A stretch of 64,000 nucleotides of DNA, from positions 1 through 64,000 of the forward strand of contig NW_001914897.1 in the NCBI RefSeq assembly GCF_000208925.1, read 5' to 3'. The position numbers and the translations under genes are program-made. This stretch comes from Entamoeba histolytica HM-1:IMSS. Its lineage: Eukaryota; Evosea; Mastigamoebida; Endamoebidae. Below, piece after piece: positions 17,586 to 25,796 of this stretch. The notes below the pieces were generated by a model. That model worked only from the letters and a program-made list of their open reading frames with translations, made no database searches and was not told where the DNA came from. Each line of letters opens with the position of its first letter. The stretch's first letter is position 1.

Positions 17586-18896
17586 TTATAATAATGAATT
17601 TTCATTCGTAAATGAACTATTTTTAAAAGAAATAGTTGTTGAGTCTTCAGTTGTTTGAAATGATTTTGGTTTAAAAGAAACAAATTTTTCATTTGGAATT
17701 TGTTGTGTTAGTTTTGGATGACTTTGTTTTGGTAGGGGAGGTGGTACTTTCTTCTTAGTTTGAAGAGAAGATAACATAACTTCACTTTGTGAAAGACGTT
17801 TTTCAGGTAAAGGAGGTGGAACATCTTTTTCCATAACATCTAAAGGAGACAAATGAACTTGTTCAATAATTTTAGAATGTAATTCTTCAATTTCATCACT
17901 TACTTTTTCTGCAGGTTTAAAAAAGAATTTCATCATAAAATTTGATGGAAGTCCCATTTGGTTTCTATTAACCCCTTCAGTTGGGTCTTGAAGTTTATCA
18001 ATTCCCATTGAATAAATATAATTTGCATCAATAAAAAAAGCAGGAAGTAATATTTTTCCTACTACCACTGTTTTATCTTTAACTTCTACAGTTAAAATAA
18101 CCATTTGGTCATTAACTATTAGTCTATCTGTGAATGAAATAACAAAAGATCCATCTCCAGTTTGAACCCATTTTTGTGGATATTTACTAAGTTGTGGTTT
18201 TGGTTCTGAATGAGACAATGGTGTAAAATAAAGAACTGGATGTGCAACATCATTAAAATCACGTGGAACTATACAATGTTTAAATCCACTAAAAGTAACA
18301 CTTTTTAATTGAACTTTATAATTAGGTATTGGAGTATATGGAATTGTATTATTAAATACTTTCATATAATAATCAAAAGCATAACAATATCTAACTTGGG
18401 GAGGAGATGTTGATCCTTTATTAATTTTTGATCTTCTTTTTGCAAAAAATTCCATAGCTTCTTTTGCATTTGAACAAATCCCAAGTCCCATTAATACGCA
18501 TGAACAAACTAATCCAGTTCTTCCCCTTCCTGCTTTACAATGAACACAAGCAACATTGTTTGGATCACTTTGTAAAAACTTTACAATTTCACCAACTACT
18601 TTAAGTAAGTGATTGAAACGAGGAGGATGATGATCCAAAAATCCGACGTGTTGAACTCTATTTTCAAATTCAAGTGAAGAATATGATTTTTCTGTTAAAT
18701 TCCAAATCATATAATGATGTGGATGATGTTGATTTAAATACTCTGCAATTTCATTTTTAGAATTTCTCCATTGTTGAGTAATACCTGTAGTAGGTATTCC
18801 CATAGCAATAAGGTTAGGAAGGATATAAGTGAGGTCATAGTCTGTTCCATCAATAGTGATAATGTTTTTATCTTCAGCTACGATTCTTCTTAACAT
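17586..18896 (-). CDS. PTEN: PTEN-type phosphoinositide 3-phosphatase
   Basis: A 436-residue protein. The phosphatase domain (~10-185) has the WPD-loop equivalent DHHPP (~88) and the P-loop HCKAGRGRTG (Cys120). The two basic P-loop residues (here Lys and Arg) are the PTEN signature that favours PtdIns(3,4,5)P3 over phosphoprotein substrates. A C2-like domain follows (~195-350: VTFSGFKH... VMKFFFKP style strands). The tail is Pro-rich with two PPPLP motifs, probable SH3 ligands, and no PDZ ligand at the end. In amoebae PTEN restrains PI3K signalling during motility and phagocytosis. It is divergently arranged with the exportin-7 gene, the starts being 109 bp apart. Confidence 0.92.
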   Translation of the reverse strand: MLRRIVAEDKNIITIDGTDYDLTYILPNLIAMGIPTTGITQQWRNSKNEIAEYLNQHHPHHYMIWNLTEKSYSSLEFENRVQHVGFLDHHPPRFNHLLKVVGEIVKFLQSDPNNVACVHCKAGRGRTGLVCSCVLMGLGICSNAKEAMEFFAKRRSKINKGSTSPPQVRYCYAFDYYMKVFNNTIPYTPIPNYKVQLKSVTFSGFKHCIVPRDFNDVAHPVLYFTPLSHSEPKPQLSKYPQKWVQTGDGSFVISFTDRLIVNDQMVILTVEVKDKTVVVGKILLPAFFIDANYIYSMGIDKLQDPTEGVNRNQMGLPSNFMMKFFFKPAEKVSDEIEELHSKIIEQVHLSPLDVMEKDVPPPLPEKRLSQSEVMLSSLQTKKKVPPPLPKQSHPKLTQQIPNEKFVSFKPKSFQTTEDSTTISFKNSSFTNENSLL

Positions 18897-19005
18897 GATT
18901 TATTTGTTATTTTATTCTAAATTTTATTTAGTTTTCATTTGTGTTTTAATAAAATTTTGTTATGTAAAAAATAAAAAAAGAGAAAAAAAAAGAATTAAAT
19001 ACAAA
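18897..19005. promoter_or_regulatory. Shared divergent promoter region of PTEN and exportin-7
   Basis: Only 109 bp separate the two ATGs, so both promoters must lie in or overlap this segment. It is AT-rich, and no GAACTTTAAA motif is clear in it. Confidence 0.45.
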
Positions 19006-22000
19006 ATGAGTTTGATAAACCCACAACAATTCATAACATTTTGTGAAGAATTATACACAACTCCTAATAATCAAAGAAGGAAAGAGCTTATAGGGATATT
19101 ACCTATTTCATTAGAAAAAAAAGAAGATCTTTCAGATTATCTTTCTTTATTACTTCAAACGGATAATGTTTATGCACAACAATACATCATATCTTTAATA
19201 CTCAATTCATTTAAATTAAGTCCATCAACTTTTTTATCTTGTTCAAATGATATACAAACAACTCTTTTAAAAGTAATTCAAAAAAGTACAACTCAAGGAT
19301 TTATTGCAAGGTCGTGTTATAATTTGTTTTCTATTACTGTAGTTTATTCATGGAAAACCCCAGATAACTCAGAAATATTTTTAACAACTATTAGAGCATT
19401 AGTTAATTCATTAAAACCAATATTAATAAATATTGCAGTTCATTTAATATTTTGTGTATTAGATGGAGCACAAAGTAATTTTTCAAAAATGAATTTAGAG
19501 AAAAATCAAATATCAACAATTAAAACAACGGTTATATTTGAATTAATGAAGTTATTAATTTCTCTTATAAAATCTATTCAACTTATTCCTAGTAATGAAG
19601 ATTTAATTAAAACTATATTAAATTCATTAAATTCAGGAATTGGACTATGTCATTCTTGGCATTATGATGAAGAATATGTTAATTGGATTCATTTACCTGA
19701 AAAAATTTATGTTATTGTTCAGGACGAAGAATTTTATCAAAAATTAATTGAAATATATAGTGTTTTTGCTTCTACAATAACTTCATCTGCAGTAATGGAA
19801 TTATTATTTGTTCTTGCTTCATTAAGACAAATAAGTGTTCCTAATGCAATGAGTAAACAAAGGGCAGTTGAATTATTATCATTATTTATTCAATCAGTAA
19901 TTGATAAAGAAATAGGACTATATACAAATGAAAATTTTGTACTTACATGTCGCTTTTTAATGAAATTTAGAACAACTCAACTTACAGGATCAACGACAAC
20001 TACTGAATGGTTAAAGTCAGTTAGTAGATTTACTATTAAAGTATTTCAAAGTAATAATATGGTATGTATTTCTAATATGTTAAGTTTTTGGATGAAATAT
20101 ACTTTATCAATGTTTAGATATCCAGAAAAAGCACAACAATGGAATATAATAATTAATGAAATATGTCAAGTTTTTATTCAATCAATGATAGCAAAAGAAG
20201 AATATTATTTTATTCATGACCCAAGTGAAGATCCTCTTCTAAGTGAAGAACAAATTCAATTAATTTATGAAACATATGGACCAATTGCAAGATATTCTTA
20301 TGAATCATTTTATAGATATATTAAGTCAATATTTAATAAAACAATTCAAGAATTTGCATCATTATGTTCTACACCATTAACAGAACAAGGTAATTTAAAA
20401 AAGAATATTATTTCAAGTCAACTTGCTTTTATTATTGAAATGGTTGTTGGAGTATTAAAAGCTAAATTAATAATGGCAACAGATACATTATCTATAACAT
20501 TAGACACATCTATATCTAATATAATTTTTCCATTTGTTATTCAATATAATCATTATGTTCAACAAGCTGGATATATTAAAGATATTAAAGATATGGAATC
20601 AAGTGGAGACTTTAGGTTACAAAAGGCATGTATTAATTTTATGACAGTATTTAGAACTACATTAATTGCAAAAAATTCTGTTAGTAGTTTAAGTCAAATG
20701 GAAGTAGAAAGAATTGCAACAACAGAAGATTTCTTAAAGTTTTATCTTGAAATGGTTTCAACAATACTAAATGAATGGAGACATTCAGTAGTTATTATTA
20801 CTAAATGTTTAGAATTATTTACAGTTATTAGTTCATCATCATTATTTAATTATCAATTATTTAAATTTGAAATGGTAAGAAATATGGTAAGTCAAAACCA
20901 TATTTCATTGTTATCTAATTTTAAAGGAACACCAAAACAATTAAAAAAAATACATTTTGAATTATATAGAACATTAGGAACAATTTTATTTAATTGTAGA
21001 TTATCACTTTATTTACCTTTATTCTTAAAACAATTTATACCAATCATTGAACAAATTCAATTATATATTAAACAACCAAATTCAAATTTTGATACTTCTA
21101 TTATATTTACATTATTTACTGATTTACGTTCTGTTATAATAACATCAAAAGAATGTGAAACTGTTCCTATGTGTTTATATGATTTTCTTATTGTTCATAT
21201 TTTTCCTTTAATAACTCCATTAATTTCTGTATTACAAAGAACACCAATTCTTCTTATTCCATTATTACGTTTACTTGGTGATATTGCTTCAAGTAAAAAT
21301 TTTCAAGAAAATTTCCCAATAGAATCACCTAATTGTATGAGAATATTTAAAGGAATAACAATAGCTACTGCATCTTTATGTGCTTCATTTATTCAAAATT
21401 CAAATAAAACATATCAAAATCCTTATTTAGAATGTTTTAAACCAATTTGTCTTTGTTTAAGAGCTATGTCAGAATGTTTTAAATGTAATTTGGTTAACTT
21501 TGCAATATTTCAAATATATCAAGATAATAGTGTTGTAGAAACATTAAATGTTGTTCTTGACACTGCTTTAAGAATACCATTTAATGCATTAGAAGAGTAT
21601 CCAAAAATAGTTAAAGGTGTTTATTCATTTATAGATAGTTTATCATTAATTTGTAATTCAAATGTATTAATATTTACTGAAAAAGAATTACTTAATATTC
21701 TTCAATTAGTTATTAATGGAATGAAAATGAAAAATGGAGATATAATTTTAAATTGTTCTCATTTTCTTAATGGATTATTAGACTCTATTTACTCTTCTAT
21801 TAAAAGAAGAAGTTTTGGAATAGATAAACTTGTTCAATTTTGTTCAAATAGTTTTGAACCAATTCTTTGGATTTCTTTCGATAATATTTTAAATGACTTT
21901 GATATCTGGGCATTATCTAGACCTATTCAATTAATCTTCTTATTAAGACCTAATTCTTTTGATACTTTAGTGCTTGCGTTAACAAAAAAAATTAAATCAC

Positions 22001-22140
22001 CTATAAACCAACAATCTTTCTTGAATTATTCTTCTACTCTAAAAAATTCAATTGATCCAATTTATAACGATGTCACTCAAGAACGTTTTGAAGAATCTTT
22101 AAGACAATTTGTACAATGTGTCAAACAACTTTTTGATTGA
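19006..22140 (+). CDS. XPO7: Exportin-7 (RanBP16) family nuclear transport receptor
   Basis: A 1044-residue importin-beta superfamily protein, close to the ~1087 residues of human exportin-7. HEAT-like helices run throughout. The C-terminal third matches exportin-7 block by block: PILLIPLLRLLGDIASSKN (family: TPVLKLMAELVHNRS), FPIESPNCMRIFKGITIAT (SSPNGILLFRETSKMI), CLCLRAMSECFKCNLVNFAIFQIY ([20 protein letters not shown]) and LRIPFNALEEYPKIVKGVYSF ([21 protein letters not shown]). The N-terminal part also carries a WxHLP segment at the position of the family's conserved block. RanGTP-dependent export (and some import) of folded cargo is the family's role. The start was set at the ATG that gives MSLINPQQF. 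An upstream open extension into the PTEN coding region is not needed. Confidence 0.9.
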   Translation: MSLINPQQFITFCEELYTTPNNQRRKELIGILPISLEKKEDLSDYLSLLLQTDNVYAQQYIISLILNSFKLSPSTFLSCSNDIQTTLLKVIQKSTTQGFIARSCYNLFSITVVYSWKTPDNSEIFLTTIRALVNSLKPILINIAVHLIFCVLDGAQSNFSKMNLEKNQISTIKTTVIFELMKLLISLIKSIQLIPSNEDLIKTILNSLNSGIGLCHSWHYDEEYVNWIHLPEKIYVIVQDEEFYQKLIEIYSVFASTITSSAVMELLFVLASLRQISVPNAMSKQRAVELLSLFIQSVIDKEIGLYTNENFVLTCRFLMKFRTTQLTGSTTTTEWLKSVSRFTIKVFQSNNMVCISNMLSFWMKYTLSMFRYPEKAQQWNIIINEICQVFIQSMIAKEEYYFIHDPSEDPLLSEEQIQLIYETYGPIARYSYESFYRYIKSIFNKTIQEFASLCSTPLTEQGNLKKNIISSQLAFIIEMVVGVLKAKLIMATDTLSITLDTSISNIIFPFVIQYNHYVQQAGYIKDIKDMESSGDFRLQKACINFMTVFRTTLIAKNSVSSLSQMEVERIATTEDFLKFYLEMVSTILNEWRHSVVIITKCLELFTVISSSSLFNYQLFKFEMVRNMVSQNHISLLSNFKGTPKQLKKIHFELYRTLGTILFNCRLSLYLPLFLKQFIPIIEQIQLYIKQPNSNFDTSIIFTLFTDLRSVIITSKECETVPMCLYDFLIVHIFPLITPLISVLQRTPILLIPLLRLLGDIASSKNFQENFPIESPNCMRIFKGITIATASLCASFIQNSNKTYQNPYLECFKPICLCLRAMSECFKCNLVNFAIFQIYQDNSVVETLNVVLDTALRIPFNALEEYPKIVKGVYSFIDSLSLICNSNVLIFTEKELLNILQLVINGMKMKNGDIILNCSHFLNGLLDSIYSSIKRRSFGIDKLVQFCSNSFEPILWISFDNILNDFDIWALSRPIQLIFLLRPNSFDTLVLALTKKIKSPINQQSFLNYSSTLKNSIDPIYNDVTQERFEESLRQFVQCVKQLFD

Positions 22141-22235
22141 GAAAAATAAATGGCTTCAATTTACTTTTTATCTATTTTATTATTTTTTTATTATTAAATT
22201 CTTATTAAAAATATTATCTTTTTTCTCATTTTTAT

Positions 22236-22415
22236 ATGAGTTATACTGAAAACCATCACTCTCTTCTTGAAACTAAAAAACAACAAGCACTTACTCAATT
22301 AGAAAAAATGGAAGAAGAAAATGTTCCTATAAATCCAAATAAATATATTGATCCTTCTGTTGATGGTGAACCTTGGAATATTACTTTATATTTGAAACAA
22401 GCTAAAACAAAATAA
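22236..22415 (+). CDS. Very small conserved-looking protein (59 aa)
   Basis: An uninterrupted 59-codon frame from ATG to TAA between exportin-7 and a DENN gene. The product has an amphipathic helix rich in Lys, Glu and Gln (~10-28), then the ordered-looking tail NPNKYIDPSVDGEPWNITLY followed by LKQAKTK. The Trp, Pro and Gly content and normal codon use argue for a real protein rather than chance. I do not recognise the family. The start lies 95 bp after the exportin stop and the stop lies 121 bp before the next ATG, so a compact independent gene fits. Confidence 0.6.
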   Translation: MSYTENHHSLLETKKQQALTQLEKMEEENVPINPNKYIDPSVDGEPWNITLYLKQAKTK

Positions 22416-22536
22416 TTTGACTTTTTGTAATATAAAACAAATAGTTAACTTTTATTTACAATATAACACAATTTATTTGAATGAAGAAAAAAAAAGTAAT
22501 CTAGAAAGAGAAACAAATGAACTTAAAATAATTGAA

Positions 22537-23988
22537 ATGAGCGAAGGTTATATCACATCACCACTAATCAAAGCATTAACACAAGAAACTCCAAATCTTA
22601 TAAACTCATTCGCAATATTTGGAGTTTCTCCAAGTACATCACCAAATACACCAACTCCTCAAATTCAAGAATTATATAAATATCCAGAGTCTTATAAATT
22701 TCCTCTTAAGGCTGAACAATTTATTGTCCCAAGAAATCCTACAATTATTCCACTTACAAATAATGATGTTTTTAAAGAACAACCAATTCGATATATTACT
22801 ATTCTTCCTGGTGAAATAGAGAGTGTATTATGTGTATGCATACAACAAAATGAATTTTTAAATATTACTTCAGACTTAATAAATCCAACAGGACTTACAA
22901 CACAATTATTTAGTGTCAAATATTATACACAAAGAACGTATTGTTTCACAACTACATATCCATATTTTTTGGCTTTATTTCCTTTATTGCATTATATTGC
23001 AGAACATAGTTATCGAAATAAATTAGAATATTTTTATAGTGTTGTTCTGCGTTTAACATTACTTTCTCCTAATGTTTGTTTAAATCCAATTAAACCATCA
23101 CTTGAAGCATTTATTCATTTGATCTTTCGTATTCCACAAAAACAATCAAATCCATTATCTTTTACAATAGAAAATAATAAATATACTTTTGCTAGATCAT
23201 CACCTCCTTTACCATCAACTCCATTATCACAATCTATGTCATTGGTTGGGGATTACTCATTAATACGACTATTTTGTACAATGTCAGTAGAGGAAATATT
23301 AAATATATTAAGTGTAATGTTATGTGGGATGGGTGTTATTCTTATATCAGAAAATATATCTACTGCAACGTCATGTATTTTTGGATTTCTAGCATTATTT
23401 TATCCATTTACATGGCCAGGTATTTTTATTCCATATATTCCTGATGAATTATTTGAGTTTTATGAAACACCAGTACCTATTTTATGTTCTGGAAAATATC
23501 CACCTTATCAATGCAGAGTTAATGCATATGTTCAAGAACTTGATCAATCATATTTTTCATTTTTTATGTCAAAAATAAGTCGTTCTTTTATATCATTACA
23601 ACCAAATGGCTTTACACTTCCTTGGAGAAGTGAGTTATTAAAAAAACTTACTGATTGTATAAATAAATATGTTCCCAAACGACCAACAATGTATGATAGA
23701 GAAAAATTTATTGAAATGATGCCAGCAGAAAGAGTTATTGAATTTTCAAGTGAAGTGATGAAAATTATGAATGAGTGCTTATATAGAAGATTAGAAAATA
23801 GTGTTGTTAATTTTTGCACAGAAATGAAAGAATGTTCATTGGACAATTTTATTAAACAATTTCCTCAAAAATTTAATACTGTTGGTGCATTATTTATGAA
23901 AAAATTTGTTGAATCACAACACTTTAATGTTTGGTGGTATCAATTAGGTTTAAATACATTAAAAATTAAAAGTTCATCAACTAAATGA
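22537..23988 (+). CDS. DENN-domain protein (paralogue of 12623-13981)
   Basis: A 483-residue protein from the ATG giving MSEGYITSPLIKAL. It shares layout and motifs with the DENN protein at 12623-13981: an upstream block with ILPGEIESVLCVCIQQNEF and QRTYCFTTTYP, and a core block with DYSLIRLFCTMSVEEILNIL, LISENISTATSCIFGFLALF, PFTWPGIFIPYIPDELFEF and YETPVPILCSG. The downstream part carries RSELLKKLTDCINKYVP, and both proteins end in a matching pattern, FVESQHFNVWW here and IVSQHFSSWW in the other. It probably acts as a Rab GTPase exchange factor. The shared C-terminal SQHF-x2-WW block shows the two are Entamoeba-type paralogues, not just two unrelated DENN genes. Confidence 0.85.
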   Translation: MSEGYITSPLIKALTQETPNLINSFAIFGVSPSTSPNTPTPQIQELYKYPESYKFPLKAEQFIVPRNPTIIPLTNNDVFKEQPIRYITILPGEIESVLCVCIQQNEFLNITSDLINPTGLTTQLFSVKYYTQRTYCFTTTYPYFLALFPLLHYIAEHSYRNKLEYFYSVVLRLTLLSPNVCLNPIKPSLEAFIHLIFRIPQKQSNPLSFTIENNKYTFARSSPPLPSTPLSQSMSLVGDYSLIRLFCTMSVEEILNILSVMLCGMGVILISENISTATSCIFGFLALFYPFTWPGIFIPYIPDELFEFYETPVPILCSGKYPPYQCRVNAYVQELDQSYFSFFMSKISRSFISLQPNGFTLPWRSELLKKLTDCINKYVPKRPTMYDREKFIEMMPAERVIEFSSEVMKIMNECLYRRLENSVVNFCTEMKECSLDNFIKQFPQKFNTVGALFMKKFVESQHFNVWWYQLGLNTLKIKSSSTK

Positions 23989-24060
23989 TATTTAATTAAG
24001 AATGATTTTTAGATCATTCAGTTAAAAAGGTTTAAATAAAATTGAAAATTTTAGAATTAA

Positions 24061-24700
24061 TCATTTTTCACCAATATTTGTGTACATTGAATAAAAATCT
24101 TCTTTTCTTTTTGTTGGTTTATAAGAAATACAAGTACCAATTAATAATATTACTATATGAATAATTTCTAATAAAGTAATTAAAGAAGTAATAGTTTTAT
24201 AAGTATTATGTGGTGTAATTAATACATGATAACATGTTGGTAATATCTTCGAAGAACAATAATTTCTTGGTTCTTTCCATCCACAACAATTAAACTATTA
24301 AATAATTAATTTTCTTAAAAAGAAATAAAATAACACAAACTTCATTTTCAACACCAATAAGTTGTTCTTTTTTTATTATTGAATTAATTGAATATGTTGT
24401 TATTGAATTAGTAAATATTGATAAAATACAATACATAATAATTAAACAACCAATAGAAATTATTAATAAATACATTTCTTTTTTGTTATAATTTATATAT
24501 TGTTTAAAACAATATATTGAATAACTAATAACAATTATTCCTGTTATTAATGAACTATGTGTTACAGATTTACTTGACAATTCATTTTCAGGATGCTTAG
24601 AAAATAACGCATTTGTAATTCCATGAAATACTAAAAATATTCCAATTATAATTATGGATATATTAATATACTTTAAAATTTGTTGTCTTGAAGGAATCAT
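24061..24700 (-). CDS. Tetraspanin, two exons
   Basis: Exon 1 is 24341-24700 and exon 2 is 24061-24294, giving a 197-residue product. The 46-nt intron (24295-24340) starts GTTTGT and ends ATAG. Without splicing the frame stops before the diagnostic loop. The spliced protein has four hydrophobic segments (~10-32, ~48-66, ~75-98, ~150-175) and, after the junction, a large loop with the tetraspanin CCG motif (NCCGWKEP) plus further Cys (YCSS, TCYH) for the second disulphide. A basic C-terminal tail ends the protein. Tetraspanins organise membrane microdomains with partner proteins at the surface or in endosomes. The intron joins phase 0, with Glu before and Phe after. Confidence 0.88.
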
Positions 24701-24762
24701 TAATTCTTTTATTCAATAATTTTTTTTTAGTTTTTGTCAAAAATTTTTAATATTTTTTTTTT

Positions 24763-24808
24763 ATAAATGATAGAAGATCAAAATAAAAAGTAATTAATTA
24801 AGTGTTAA
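24763..24808 (+). repeat. Left arm of 46-bp inverted repeat at the assembly gap
   Basis: These 46 bases are the exact reverse complement of 25031-25076. The arm spans unique-looking flank (AAATGATAGAAGATC) and the first bases of a retroelement end (AATTAATTAAGTGTTAA). Confidence 0.9.
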
Positions 24809-24930
24809 TAGAAATTTCATATATTCTTCCTAGTTTAGGGAAGACTAATCTCATCCATTCGCTTATTAAAAAGAGTAATCTTTGTTGAACCTATCATTTA
24901 GGTTTGTCTTGGAAAATGAGGAAAGCACTT
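24791..24930 (-). mobile_element. 3' end of a LINE/SINE-related element, running into the gap
   Basis: TAATTAATTAAGTGTTAATAG, then ATATTCTTCCTAG, GGGAAGACTAATC and TCCATTCG, aligns by eye with the 3' termini of the LINE at 51835-56620 (CAATTAATTAAGTATTAATAG and onward) and the LINE fragment at 35586. After ~60 bp the similarity to the LINE ends, as expected for an Entamoeba SINE, which shares only the 3' tail of its partner LINE. The rest of the element is hidden by the gap. Confidence 0.6.
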
Positions 24931-25030
24931 NNNNNNNNNNNNNNNNNNNNNNNNNNNNNNNNNNNNNNNNNNNNNNNNNNNNNNNNNNNNNNNNNNNNNN
25001 NNNNNNNNNNNNNNNNNNNNNNNNNNNNNN
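24931..25030. other. Assembly gap (100 N)
   Basis: Exactly 100 undetermined bases. A round number usually marks a gap of unknown true length. Confidence 0.98.
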
Positions 25031-25076
25031 TTAACACTTAATTAATTACTTTTTATTTTGATCTTCTATCATTTAT
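25031..25076 (-). repeat. Right arm of 46-bp inverted repeat at the assembly gap
   Basis: Exact reverse complement of 24763-24808, beginning at the very first base after the gap. Confidence 0.9.
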
Positions 25077-25796
25077 ATTTCTTGGTTAATGTGAAATTCT
25101 TCTTTGGTTATTTGTTTTTCTTTATTTTTGTGGTGGCTGTTGTAATGCATCTTTTTGTAGAGAGAATTGTGTTAATTAAATAATTAACAAATGAAACTAA
25201 AAACATCGAAGAAGTTAAAATGTTAAGACTAAGACGAAGATGAATGTCATAGAATATTGTTTATTTCACAATCAAACGTACTCTATAAATATAATAAACA
25301 ATAAAATATGATAGTACTACCCTCCTCATAGTAACCAAAAATAAAAACAATTTTATTGATATTTCATTAACTATTTTTTAACTTAAAAAAAACTTTATTT
25401 CTATTTTGCAATGTATTACATTTTATTCTTTCTTCATGCCTCATTATTATTTCATTTATTCACAATTATTATTTGTTCTTTGTGTTTGTTCTTTCTTTTT
25501 AACAATATATTCATTATGTTAACATTTATTCATAATATGTATCATATAATGTATTGATGAATGATTTATGATTAATAAAAATAGACCATATTCCTTCCCT
25601 TATATTTTTTTATAGTTGTAGTGAATTATATGCAATTTCATGAAGCATTATATTAATACTTTACTATAAGTTATAGATAGTTTAATAAATATATTCATAG
25701 ATTACATCATTTTGTATATTAATAAATCAAATCATTTAATACAGAAAAAAAGGAAACAAAAAATGTATATTTTTCATATATAAATTAAACAAATAA
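25077..25796. other. AT-rich intergenic region
   Basis: About 0.7 kb of spacer between the gap and the 3' end of the WD40 gene. No supported feature. Confidence 0.6.

Noticed and set aside
18856..19005. 50-residue N-terminal extension of exportin-7, with a hydrophobic stretch
   Set aside because: It would start inside the opposite-strand PTEN coding region and lacks an exportin match. The ATG at 19006 gives the expected importin-beta-type start.
24763..25076. DNA transposon with terminal inverted repeats
   Set aside because: The arms include the tail of a LINE/SINE-type element and unique flank rather than a typical transposon end, and the interior is an unsequenced gap. There is no transposase. 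It is reported as a structural anomaly only.
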